DNA of 64,000 nucleotides, taken from positions 18,529,534 through 18,593,533 of the forward strand of contig NC_049982.1 of assembly GCF_000003815.2 (NCBI RefSeq), read 5' to 3'. Origin of the DNA: Branchiostoma floridae (taxonomy: Eukaryota; Chordata; Leptocardii; Amphioxiformes; Branchiostomatidae). Both the position numbers and the translations under genes were made by a program. The notes under the pieces were generated by a model. The model had not been told where the DNA came from and ran no database searches. It saw only the letters and a list, made by a program, of their open reading frames with translations. This document shows, in pieces, positions 1 through 10,717 of this stretch. Position 1 is the first letter of the stretch; each line of letters starts with the position of its first letter.

Positions 1-3000
1 CTGAAAAACCCCTCCTCCCCCCACTTGGTCCCCCAGCTGTTTTTCACAATCCAGTATTTATCTCCAGTAGACTCTTCAACTCCATAACCGACAACCACAA
101 CAACATGATTGGTGATTTGGAATGGATTGTACGGATCGCTCAGTCCAGTATAGTGGTAAATGCCACTCTTGTAATGTAGGAAGTCTTTGTAGACTTCAAA
201 CGAAACTGCGATTGGCCCTCCTGTCACTAGTTCTAGCCTCATAAGCTCTTCATTGCAGCCTCCATAGAAACCCCCAATGTATCTGGAAGAAAGAACATTT
301 TGCAGGAATTAACCTTCCTTTTTTGGCAGTCTGAAAAGTCTTGTTGCTATTATCTCTTTTCTGCACTATTCAGTCTTAAAAGTTCAAAATTGATTCCTGC
401 AAAATGTTCTTTCATTCCACGTTTGGTAAAAGACCTGATGAAAACTAGCCAACTCCAATAAACAAATGGGCATTCTTAGTTCAACATAGATACCAGGGTA
501 ACACACAGATTGTGACTGAGAACATAGAAAGAAACTCCAAAATTGGGTTTGATTTCCAGGACGAAATCTCCAATTTTCATGTGAGGAGAATGAAGTGTAT
601 GTGAGCTGCTCTAACCTGTAGTTTGTAGCGTAGCCACGCCCACACCTGGAGGTGTCCTTACAAGAGCTGTCCTTCCCCTCATACGGGTAGCATTCCTCCA
701 GCACCACTCCAAAGTCTTCAGCATACTTCCCAGCAATCAGGTATGGGAACCCTCCCTCACAGCCTGAAACACAGCAATGATTGTCATTCCTGAAAAACCT
801 CAGACTTTAGATTCACTTATTCCAACTTAAGGCCTGTGATTCGATGGAGCTCTCCTGGGAGGGAAAAAGGGCGCAGCCCCGCAAGGTTACCGGGGTGATG
901 TAACCGAACATGACTTTCGAACAAACTCCGTAACCTCAGGTGACTGGCGGGACCGCCAAGTTTTCAGAACGGTCCAATTTCATAATGAAACGTTACATTG
1001 CGAAAACAGGAACTCACTATGTATGGGGCACACTAAATAATTTTGAAATGACATCTAAGAGCTAACGATATTAGGTACTGATGAAGTGTTTATCAAATAT
1101 TGGCATAATTCGATGCTACTAAGAATACAAGGCCCCCGCAGAAGGCGCATATTGGTACCGCCCGAACCGTGTTCGAAAATTCGAACCCCCGGGGATGTAA
1201 AATGGCGGGAAAACGACAGCTTTGATTGACAACGGCCTGAAGCATCTTGCATAGTCACATTTATGGGCTTCAGCCTCGGTCAAAACAGCAGTACTGCTGA
1301 AAAATTTAGTGTATTTTGAAGTATCAGCACTTCTTTGTTGAAACTGTCTGCGGCTATTTTGTTTTTGGTTATTGGTTAAGTATTTTCACTGCAGCTCATT
1401 TTTGTCGAAAAATTAGGAAAAAAAAAGGTTTTTGCTCTTTTTGGCCTAAAAAAGTTAAGATTCCTTCACTTTAAGCAAAATAGCTGCGGATAAAATTAAT
1501 CTACAGGCGGTAAGCTCTTATTTTGATGAATATAAAGGCTAAATGTGCTGTCCTCGCCAAGGCTTGGACATAAGAAGTGAACAATGTTTTTTTAACCAAA
1601 ATGTGTATTTCTAACCCCAAATGCCATCGATCCACATAAAAGTCCACCAGCGTCTAGTACATTTTAAACAGTTCAAGCAGTGTGTGAAGTTTCATCTTGA
1701 TATGACTACGCGACAAAAAGTTATGAGGATTTAAGCGTTTTAACATAGCTACATGCATGTCACAGGCCTTAAGTCACCTGAGAATTTGCTGACCTTATCT
1801 TGACTAGCAAAACCCTGCCATGTACCACTATTACGATTATTAAAAAACGTACATCTGTGTGTTGTTGTATCACAAATGATTTTTGTGTCACTGGCAGACA
1901 CTGTGTGATGTTGTTTTCAATGATACCAGTAACTTTGCTTATGTGCCATTTTAAGCACATAAGCTACACTCAAATGTACATGCCTGTCCTTGGTGCTGAA
2001 TACGATTTCCACACAGGTATATATACCTGTTCTTGGTTCCGAACACTATTTACACTTGCCACAGCTGAAAATCTGCTGTGGTGACAGCACACATAGCTGT
2101 CTCTCCACTCACCTTGTGAGTACTTGCCACAGCTAACAATCTCCTGTGGAGACAGCACAAACTGCTGTGTGTTGTTGGTCAGCACACGCAGCCTGGCCTC
2201 CAACATCCCCATGGAAGCAAAGGCATAACAGCTGCCACATTGCCCTATGAACAGATACCATCATAACACAGACTACTTCTCAACGGCTGTATGGTATGTT
2301 TTGCATGCCTTAAACAGTATATCCTGTATGCTGTTTGCAAAAAAACATTGACTTATTAGTACAGACTATCATCTACTTTCATACATGGTATCCATTGAAA
2401 GTTTTAAAAAATCCTCATTCCAGGTTAGAGTATAGAATTATGCGCATATCAAAAATGTGTCATTACAAAGCTGCTCTTCTGACAACAGAAGTCCCTTACC
2501 CTGGTCCCTGATAGGTGACACAAAGTTCAGTCCCATCACTTTCCTCCAATCAAACGACTCCGGCAGCTGAGCAGCGGCAAGACGAGTTTCCTCAGAAACA
2601 GGCGCAGGCCTGGGGCGGCTGTCAGAGACAGGAAACATGTTAACAAAATGAACAATCATCAGTCAATCACATTTACATAGCAATTGAACCATGTCAAATG
2701 ATAGATGAAGACTACTTGTGTATCAATGGGTACTCAATGCCTTATGTACACAATGCCTAACATTCTACATTGTATAACATTACCACTGCCAGGTTGGCGA
2801 TTTCTTCACCTAGTCTATCAGTCCATAACTCCCTCTCTACTTACTGGGGTAGCCTTGACTTCCTGCCACCAGCCCTCCTGATGAGGTCATTACGAGTGAA
2901 CTTCTCATACTCAGGGTACACGCCGGCTTGCCATGAGGACTGGGCACTGTTGATCTGCTCAATGAAGTCCAGGTTGGTCTTGAAGTTCTGATGTAGACGC

Positions 3001-6000
3001 CTGAAGAAATAGCTTGTTTTAATTGTTGCCCTTCCAGACCGCACCCTTTGGAAAAAGTATGCTCGACGAGTCGAATAAAACAACAGTGTTGCAGGAGGAA
3101 CTAAGGTCTAAGTAAGGTGAGGTCTTCCAGACAGCAAACAATTTATCCAGGTCGACTTTTATTTCCTTCTTTTGTCTTCTGAACCTCTAAACAAGAGGTA
3201 ATATCCCTGTATCTGTATCTAAATAGCTGGTGTGTTTCTAAAATGAAACATTATATCCTTTACTTTTTCCATAGCCTGTACAACATTAGTATAATGTTCT
3301 GTGACAACTTGACTCTAACCTTTCTTTGGCCTCTGACCGGGATACAGCAGGCGGGTGTTGCTGTGGTTTCTGCTGCGGCTTGATCCGCATCCCCTGGAAA
3401 CAAGCCCAGTCACGCCCCAACACATCATGTGACCAACCTGGAAATTATAAGATTAATCTATAGGTATGGCAGTAGATACATAGAATGGACCAATCCTCTC
3501 CAGTCATCCTAGTGTTTCATTTGATGAGAAGGCTATATTAGTTCATGCCATGGCAAATGATTACTATCACGTTTGTTGCTATATTATTCCAAGCCACTTT
3601 CATTCAATTTTTATCAATATCTACAGAAGAAAATGTAGCAATAGCATGACAGTACAGAACAATACAAGAAAACGTGTCTCATACATTTTTTTCTTCTTTT
3701 TTTTGATCTTGCAGGAAGATGACATCAAACTTTTGTGCCTACAATCACGTGTAGTTTGCTTTATCATCTCTGCTGCCTTGCCTACATGTATCTATTAGTA
3801 TGTATCCAGATCATTCCCCCCAAATCCTTACCTCTATACCAGAGTTTGCAGAAACTGATATATAAAGAAGAAAAATACCTGGCATGATCTCATTACACAT
3901 GCTGGTGGCGTTTTCTCCCTCACCCTTCCACTTAAAGAAGGCAAAGAACTTCCTGTTCAGAACCCTGTATATGATAAAGAAATCAGTAATAAATAATCAT
4001 ATTCAATTGGGAAGTAAAGAGTAAAGGAAATAGGATAAGGGACAATTACACCTGTATCCATTTCTAGGATTTAAGTGACCTTAAAGTTTACAACTGTATC
4101 CATTTCTAAGTCAATGTTTGACAGTCATGTAATGTATTGTTTGCCATTTAGCCATTATTGATTACAGCCCAAGAAGAGCAACTGAGGGGAACAATGTGGG
4201 CAGGTAGTCACTTAGACAGGATTCTTAATGCTTGTGTCACTATGAAAAGTAACCACCAAAAGTGGTCCCTTAAATCTTTGGCCAGGTGGTCCTTATGACG
4301 TTATGTAGAGGTGTCCCATACAGGTTTCATACAATCTAGTACATGATTGTTAAACTGAAGTACCTGAACTCAAAGCCTTGGTTGTAGATGAGGGTCCAGT
4401 ATCCATTCACATCGTACGTATACCCCTTAGATGACATCAGAGTTGCCGTGGAGAAGTGAGAGAACTGCACGGTGATGTTGTTGGTCACCGGACCTGGCCA
4501 TGCCCAGGAGGATAAGTATTACACAGACTGTTGGCTACATTTTACCACCAAATGTTTCATTCTAGCATTGTGTACATGTAACATGACAAAGGCAACAATA
4601 AAGAAAAGGACCAATTTAGCCGGTGCGACTATACATGAAAAACGTATTTACTTGTAATACATAGACGATGTTTTTCTGTCTAGTCGGGGCGGAGCACGTT
4701 GGCCTAAAAAGTATTTGCGTATCCGTTCCGTGGAGATACCTTTTCCTCCGTTTTTTTGCGCGTCCCTGGCGTCCCTGGAGTCTTGCCTACTGCGCCGTGC
4801 CGTTCGCGATCTCCGCTTTCCCCGAAGTAGCCCGAAAGGCGACCTTTGTCAACGGATTGCTATGCCTAACTCATACTAAACTCATACCGTCCGCCATCTT
4901 GGATCGCTTCGTCGATGTTCGGGACAGCCTTCGGCAATGCTCCGGAGCCTTTCCGGCAATGGTCGGAAGCGCTTCGGGAATATTGCCACGAATGGGAAGC
5001 GTTGCCAAACGCTGTCACGAAAATCGNNNNNNNNNNNNNNNNNNNNNNNNNNNNNNNNNNNNNNNNNNNNNNNNNNNNNNNNNNNNNNNNNNNNNNNNNN
5101 NNNNNNNNNNNNNNNNNNNNNNNNNNGAAGGCTGTCCCGAACATCGACGAAGATCGACGAAGCGATCCAAGATGGCGGACGGTATGAGTTTAGTATGAGT
5201 TAGGCATAGCGATCCGTTGACAAAGGTTGCCTTTCGGGCTACTTTGGGGAAAGCGGAGATCGCGAACGGCACGGCGCAGTAGGCAAGACTCCAGGGACGC
5301 CAGGGACGCGCAAAAAAACGGAGGAAAAGGTATCTCCACGGAACGGATACGCAAATACTTTTTAGGCCAACGTGCTCCGCCCCGACTAGACAGAAAAACA
5401 TCGTCTATGTATTACAAGTAAATACGTTTTTCGTGTATAGTCGCACCGGCTAGGACCAATTACAAGGCACCCAACTTCATGTGTGCTTTGAATGTCAAGC
5501 AGTTACAAACCAGGGATCAAAATATTTTTTGTTGTTGATCCATACTACCTGTGATTTATGTGTGAAGCCTACTGTAGATTCATTTATGTTTGCGGCGGTT
5601 ATACTTCGCAGTAGTTTGGAACATAGTTTAGAGTATTTCTAGTGTTTTATAGTGGCATTGAATGAATAAAAAATCTGCAACGTTTTTAATAACGTTACAA
5701 ATTAAATATTCACGGTGGAATGAATTCTTGAAAATATTAAAAACCACCGCAAAAGTTTCAAGATCTACAGTAACGTTACATGATTTCTTTTAAAAGTGCC
5801 AAATTGGACATTATTACTAGTTTTAATTTCTTTCACAGCTTTTAACAGATTGAAAGTTGCAGCAGGTGTGTATTTCGAGCCCCGCAAACGTCCCAACGAG
5901 GAAGAACATGAGGAGAAATCTCTCACCTGGATCCGTGCAGTCCAGGGTCCTGTCGTTTCCTCCTTGGCTCATGCTGAACATCCAGGTCCCCAGCATGTCT

Positions 6001-6092
6001 GCGTACGTGCAGTTAGCGGGAGTGTCAGCCACAATCAGCGGCACCAGCACCGCCAATACCCCATACAAGGCACACAGTCTTCCCAACGCCAT
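1..6092 (-). CDS. CTSC: cathepsin C (dipeptidyl peptidase 1), 3' end outside window
   Basis: Lysosomal papain-family cysteine protease that removes N-terminal dipeptides. Exons, in transcript order: 5927-6092, 4364-4493, 3879-3964, 3320-3437, 2845-3000, 2500-2618, 2113-2244, 616-763, 1-282 (partial). All junctions are GT/AG and phases agree throughout, giving about 445 codons against about 463 residues in the human protein. The start is the ATG at 6092, followed by a hydrophobic signal peptide and then DTPANCTY, the typical start of the exclusion domain that blocks the cleft and confers dipeptidase activity. The peptidase domain starts near LPESFDWR. The catalytic Cys lies in CGSCYAF (about residue 264), His in TNHVVV (about 411) and Asn in KNSWG (about 433). 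N-glycosylation sequons are visible at NCT, NIT and NAT. All catalytic residues are present and the gene looks functional; only the last ~20 codons are missing at the window edge. It shares a promoter region with SDHAF2. Confidence 0.96.
4617..5452. mobile_element. long-TIR palindromic Mutator-like element in CTSC intron 1
   Basis: The two halves (about 4617-5026 and 5127-5452) are near-perfect reverse complements that start TAGCCGGTGCGACTATA and end with its complement. The element is flanked by identical 9 bp direct repeats GGACCAATT (4608-4616 and 5453-5461). Terminal inverted repeats of several hundred bases with a 9 bp target duplication are typical of Mutator/MULE and foldback elements. 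The centre is an assembly gap, as expected when a palindrome is hard to assemble. Open frames in the arms are mirror copies of each other and I do not regard them as genes. The right arm carries a short duplication (about 10 bp) that the left arm lacks. Confidence 0.85.
5027..5126. other. assembly gap (100 N)
   Basis: Exactly 100 N at the centre of the palindromic element, probably a placeholder length. Confidence 0.99.
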
Positions 6093-6438
6093 GCTTGCGC
6101 AGGTAGTCGAGCTGTTACTTAAAGTGGAAAGACAAGTTCGCGGATCCGGAACTCTGGTACCGTGCAAGGCATGTGATCGATCATCTGACCTACAGGTCAC
6201 GGGAGGTCAACTGAGTAGACGATACCATTTTAGCTAAATGGGGTACAGGATAAGTCTTAATCATGTGATCTTGAATAAACTACTTTATGATCTTTTGATG
6301 ATATCTGTAGAACTTGAAAATCAAAGGCATAAAATGTGTTTTGTTTAAAGTAGCACTGATGAAGAAAATGATATTTCGTTAGAGTTTAATCTTCCTGTAT
6401 TCGAGTGGACTCGTCGAACTTGTTACAAAACACAAAAC
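6093..6438. promoter_or_regulatory. shared divergent promoter region, CTSC / SDHAF2
   Basis: The two start codons face away from each other and lie 346 bp apart, so both 5' UTRs and promoters must fit in this interval. I see no TATA box at the usual distance from either start. The SDHAF2 start sits in CAAAACATGGCGGC, a context often linked to YY1-type initiators; that link is inference. Confidence 0.6.
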
Positions 6439-8588
6439 ATGGCGGCCGCATTGCGAAGGTTGTACGGAGTTTCTCGTCTTGTAATGACGAATTCTCAGGT
6501 AAAACGGATAGCAACTACTCTGTGTTTAATACCAATAATAGCTTATGAAATATATTAGCGAGTACATAGTCGCGTAATCCTAAAAGAAGTTGTATTCTTT
6601 GTAAATGGACCAAATATAAATTTCGTGTTGGCTGCGATTCATGTGAACTTGGAAATTATTCAAGGTGGCAAAAAGAATCCTCGCAGCAGCCATGGCTAAC
6701 AAGAAGAGAAGATTCAAAGACTTAGGGGAGAGAGAAAATTTCGGAGTTGGTAATTCTAATTGATCTGGATTATGCAAGTGCTTTATATACGTGTATATGT
6801 TGTGGATGTATGTAAGTACTGATGGGGTGGGTGGTTGGCAACTTGCTGCTCTGAATCGTTCATGAAATCCATCGAGAGGTAGCTATAGGATGGTTCTCAG
6901 GACAAGTGTTGTTTGCTGTTGGCATAAGTGTTAAGGTGATAGCCCGTTAGGGTGTTTGGATATGCAGTCATCTATTGTTGTGAATTTCAAGTTAGAACTT
7001 AATAGAAGTAATCTTAGTCCCCATTATCTAACAAAGTGTAGATAACTTTTGACAAGATAATTCCACCATATTTTTATTTTTCTTCCAGTCATGGTTACTT
7101 ACCATGAGAGCGCCACCAGCAGCTTCCATGGTCCGACCATACACCTCAGGGAAAGACTCCTCAAAACCTCCATCAAACCCCCCTATGGACAGACTGGACA
7201 TAGTCATGTCCATGGAACCTGCTATACCGACATATGCCCCCAAGCAGAACGAACCATTTGAAACCAGGAGGGCCAGGCTGTTATACCAGAGCAGGAAGAG
7301 GGGCATGCTAGAAAACGGACTCTTATTTAGGTATGTAAGTCTGAAAGTATTTTTCAATGAATATTGATTACACCAGTTCTCCATTAGCAGCAGCTAAGTG
7401 CTGTGACTGAGTGTGAGCTTGGTTTCTTTGCCTCTTATGCAAATAGTACAAAGAGACTTAGAAGATATCAATTGTATAGTATGATAGGTTTGGATACCAG
7501 GCTAGCAGCCAAGTTTCCATTTCCTGGTCATGTACATTCATATGTATGATGATTGATGAAGTCATAATGTCTTCATATCTCCTCAGTACGTTTGCAGACC
7601 GCTACCTCAACAAATTTGATGAACAACAGCTGAAGCTTTATGATCGTCTGATAAATGAGCCAAGCAATGACTGGGAGATCTACTACTGGGTCACAGGTCA
7701 GTAACTTTTACTTTAGGGACTCTTGTGTAAGTAAAATTACATATTCTTCAGACATAAAGAGTTTTCTTTTACACAACCAGTTTATCTCACCTGCTGACGT
7801 TTCGATGTCTGTCAGACATCTTCCTCAGAGCTTCTAACTGGAGTTCTGCTTCTTACCGCTATATGTAGCCGATGTAGGTGGCGCTTCTGCGACAAGAATA
7901 CTATCCCAAACATGGCTCAGCTTGTAACCCCCCCTCGTCCCGGTTCATCACTGGGGATTCGCCTGTTGTCTTCTCTGTCTATAACCCTTGCCCCCTCCCA
8001 GTCAATAACGCAGTTCTTTCTAGCAACATGTTCTGTTACTGCGGATTTCTTTTCTTCTCTGTTCTTGCCGCAAAAGCGCCACCTTCATCGGCTACATATA
8101 GCAGCAAGAAGCAGAACTCCAGTTAGAAGCTCTGAGGAAGATGTCTGACAGACATCGAAACGTCAGCAGGTGAGATAAATTGGTTGTGTAAAAGAAAACT
8201 CTTATGTCATATGTACTTAACCAACCTGATGAAATTGCTTTCGGTACATATTCTTCAGTATGATTGCCTCAGGTCAGTAACCTTGCATCACATACAGTAA
8301 GGTCTCATAGATCAGGAACATTACAAGACCTTGATAATGGGTCACAGGTCACTAACCTTACATAACCCATGGCAAGGACTCATGTATCAGTAACTTTCCA
8401 TTATCTTTGTCACGGGTCAGTAACTTTACGTGGCCTACAGCAATGTTACCTATTGTCCTTGTCTGTGTGCAGGAGTGAAGCCCACCCCTGAGGAGTACAA
8501 CAATGAGGTGATGGACATGTTAAAACAACACGCCCAGAACAAGAACATGGAGCAGAGATTCAGGCAGCCTGACCTCAAGGAACCATGA
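6439..8588 (+). CDS. SDHAF2: succinate dehydrogenase assembly factor 2
   Basis: Mitochondrial matrix protein (Sdh5 family) needed for covalent FAD attachment to the SDHA subunit of respiratory complex II. Four exons: 6439-6498, 7089-7330, 7587-7696, 8473-8588 (stop TGA 8586-8588), 175 residues, with all phases consistent. The N-terminus [15 protein letters not shown] is basic and hydrophobic, as expected for a mitochondrial presequence. The core carries the family hallmarks: [26 protein letters not shown], and later [20 protein letters not shown]. The C-terminal exon is short and polar. Length and motifs match the family and no breaks are seen. Intron 3 holds a foldback element (7751-8208) and several decayed copies of the exon 3 donor region. 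Confidence 0.96.
7751..8208. mobile_element. foldback (inverted-repeat) element in SDHAF2 intron 3
   Basis: Sequence from GACATAAAGAGTTTTC at 7751 through the GTTTCGATGTCTGTCAGACA block and past GCCGATG at about 7870 recurs as its reverse complement ending at 8208. The arms are about 120-130 bp and the loop about 200 bp. The internal sequence shows no transposase, so this is a non-autonomous element. The words acatattcttca just before the left arm and again about 40 bp beyond the right arm may be a displaced target duplication, which I could not resolve. Confidence 0.7.
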
Positions 8589-9354
8589 CACACTCAGACT
8601 GGTTCTATTGGCTAACAGAATTGTGGAAGTTAGAGAGGACTTGACAAGCCATAAGCAACCTGAAATGTTACTTTTTTGTAGTTTTTCTGGAGACCAAGAA
8701 GTTTAAGCAGGAAAGAGGGACAGTCTTCAAATACTGTCTATTATGCAAACTCCAGTATTGTGCAAACTCCAGCACTTATTTTTGACTTGGTATTTCTGTC
8801 ATCTCTGTAATGTCAACAAGTGATAAGACCATTGTTCATCAAAAAACTATTTCAGACTTGGAGTATATGTGGGTGACAAGAAATATTCTGATAATGCATC
8901 CTGTTTGTACTTTACCACACAATTAATGCAAATCAATGCATATGAAACAAGAAAAATACTCTAATCAGAGCTACAAACAACTTTGTCTTATTTTTCTGTT
9001 ATTAGATAATCAAAAGTGGGCAATAGTGATAAGTGGAACTGCAGTTTACTTCGCATTCTTCATGCACACCCTTGCATTTGATTTTAGTTCATTTACCATT
9101 GGGCAGGCCTTGGATCTTTTGTTTGAACATCACTGACACCCCACACTATTTCTTGTGAAGTGGTCCTTTTGTGGTAGATTGTCTTCACTCTGACCAAGAC
9201 CAAATTGTATCAGTAGAGAATGAAGTGAATATAGAGAGCAAGAAAATGTCCATTGGGTTGATTGTTTTCAATCCACACAAATGATTAAATATTGAAGTAT
9301 ATACCACCTCAGGCTTTTAGCCAGGATTGAAAAGTAGGGTGTCGAAATTACTGG

Positions 9355-9480
9355 TTTGGCGCCGCGCAGCGGCGCGGCGCGGCGAAGCCGCGCGGCGAGC
9401 GCCGCAGGCGCGAGGGCGAGCGCCGCAGGCGCGAGCATTGTAGGGGGGTCCGGGGGTATCCTCCCCCGGAAAATTTTGAA
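9355..9480. repeat. GC-rich GCGCCGCAGGCGCGAG repeat fragment
   Basis: A locally extreme GC block in otherwise AT-rich DNA. The unit GAGCGCCGCAGGCGCGAG occurs twice in tandem, followed by GGGGGTCCGGGGGTATCCT and a C-rich run that can pair with it. It looks like the end of an interspersed element, but the family is not identified from sequence alone. Confidence 0.5.
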
Positions 9481-10023
9481 ATCATAACCCTCTGAAATGC
9501 TATTTCCTGCATTTTGAGGTGCATATTTTGTAGAATTCAGCCAAGATTTTTTTGTGTCTGTTACAATAAGTTTGCCCTGACTGAGGCTGGGAGGAGTTAC
9601 ATGTGACTGAAACTAAGTGGTACAACTTAATTGTCACATACGTTGTACATGAAAATAGAGACATTCAAGACAAAACTGCCAAGTACATCTTGTATATATG
9701 TATTTCATATAATACTTAATGTAATACTTAATGATGAACTTGATTGTCACATCTTGATTGACACTTAAGGAACAAGACATCAGTGAACTTAAGGTGGCAT
9801 ATAACTTTCGTACTAAGTACTACTGCACAAGTCAAGTTGGACAAGTTCACCTTATTATATAATTATAAGGTAGTGCAACTCTCTTCTGTAACAAGTTTGC
9901 TTGAGATAGTGCAACACTCTTCTGTAACAAATGCAACTTTCTTCTGTAAGAACTTTGGCTAAGGTGTGACAACTTTTTTCTGTAAGGAAGTTCAACTGAG
10001 GTAATGCAACTTTGTGTAACAAC

Positions 10024-10600
10024 TTTACTTGAGGTAGTACAACTTTCTTGTGTAAAAACTACTATAAAGCTATAAAGTCCACCTGAGGTAGTGCAACACT
10101 CTTCTGTAACAAGTTTACCTGAGGAGTGAGGACTGAGGTACAAGTTAAACGTACAACAACATTCTTCTGTAAAGCATTCAACTAAGGTAATGCGACTTCT
10201 GTAACAAGTTTACTTGAGGTAGTACAACTTTCTTGTGTAAAAACTACTAAAAAGTCCACCTGAGGTAGTGCAACACTCTTCTATAACAAGTTTACCTGAG
10301 GTACAACAACATTCTTCTGTAAAGGTAATGCGACTTCTGTAACAAGTTTACTTGAGGTAGTACAACTTTCTTGTGTAAAAACTACTAAAAAGTCCACCTG
10401 AGGTAGTGCAACACTCTTCTATAACAAGTTTACCTGAGGTACAACAACATTCTTCTGTAAAGGTAATGCAACTTCTGTAACAAGTTTACTTCAGGTAGTA
10501 CAACTTTCTTGTGTAAAAACTACTAAAAAGTTCACATGAGGTAGTGCAACACTCTTCTGTAGCAGTTTACCTGAGGACTATATGATATATGTAATGCAAC
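10024..10600. repeat. 138 bp tandem repeat array
   Basis: Units begin TTTACTTGAGGTAGTACAAC at 10024, 10209, 10347 and 10485 (TTTACTTCAGG in the last). The last two spacings are exactly 138 bp; the first unit is longer (185 bp) because of an insertion. Each unit is itself built from shorter diverged copies of a word like TGAGGTAGTGCAACACTCTT, and related words run back to about 9870, so this is a two-level satellite-like array. Confidence 0.8.
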
Positions 10601-10717
10601 TACTACTCTGTCAGTCTACACAGACTACAACATACTATGCATAAAGAAAAAACAACAAAACCAAAGTCTCTGGGTGACTAATGAGCTACAAGGTGACTAA
10701 TGAGCTACAAGTTACAA

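Larger units (their letters stand above)
8589..10717. other. intergenic repeat-rich region
   Basis: Holds the SDHAF2 3' flank (8589-9300, no recognisable gene), a GC-rich repeat fragment (about 9355-9480), a degenerate tandem array (about 9850-10600), and a short direct repeat of TGACTAATGAGCTACAA just before the 3' end of the hAT-like gene. No protein domain was recognised. Confidence 0.7.

Noticed and set aside
4668-5401. Mirror-image open frames beginning [12 protein letters not shown] on both strands
   Set aside because: Both are the two arms of the palindromic element, run into N, and show no known domain.
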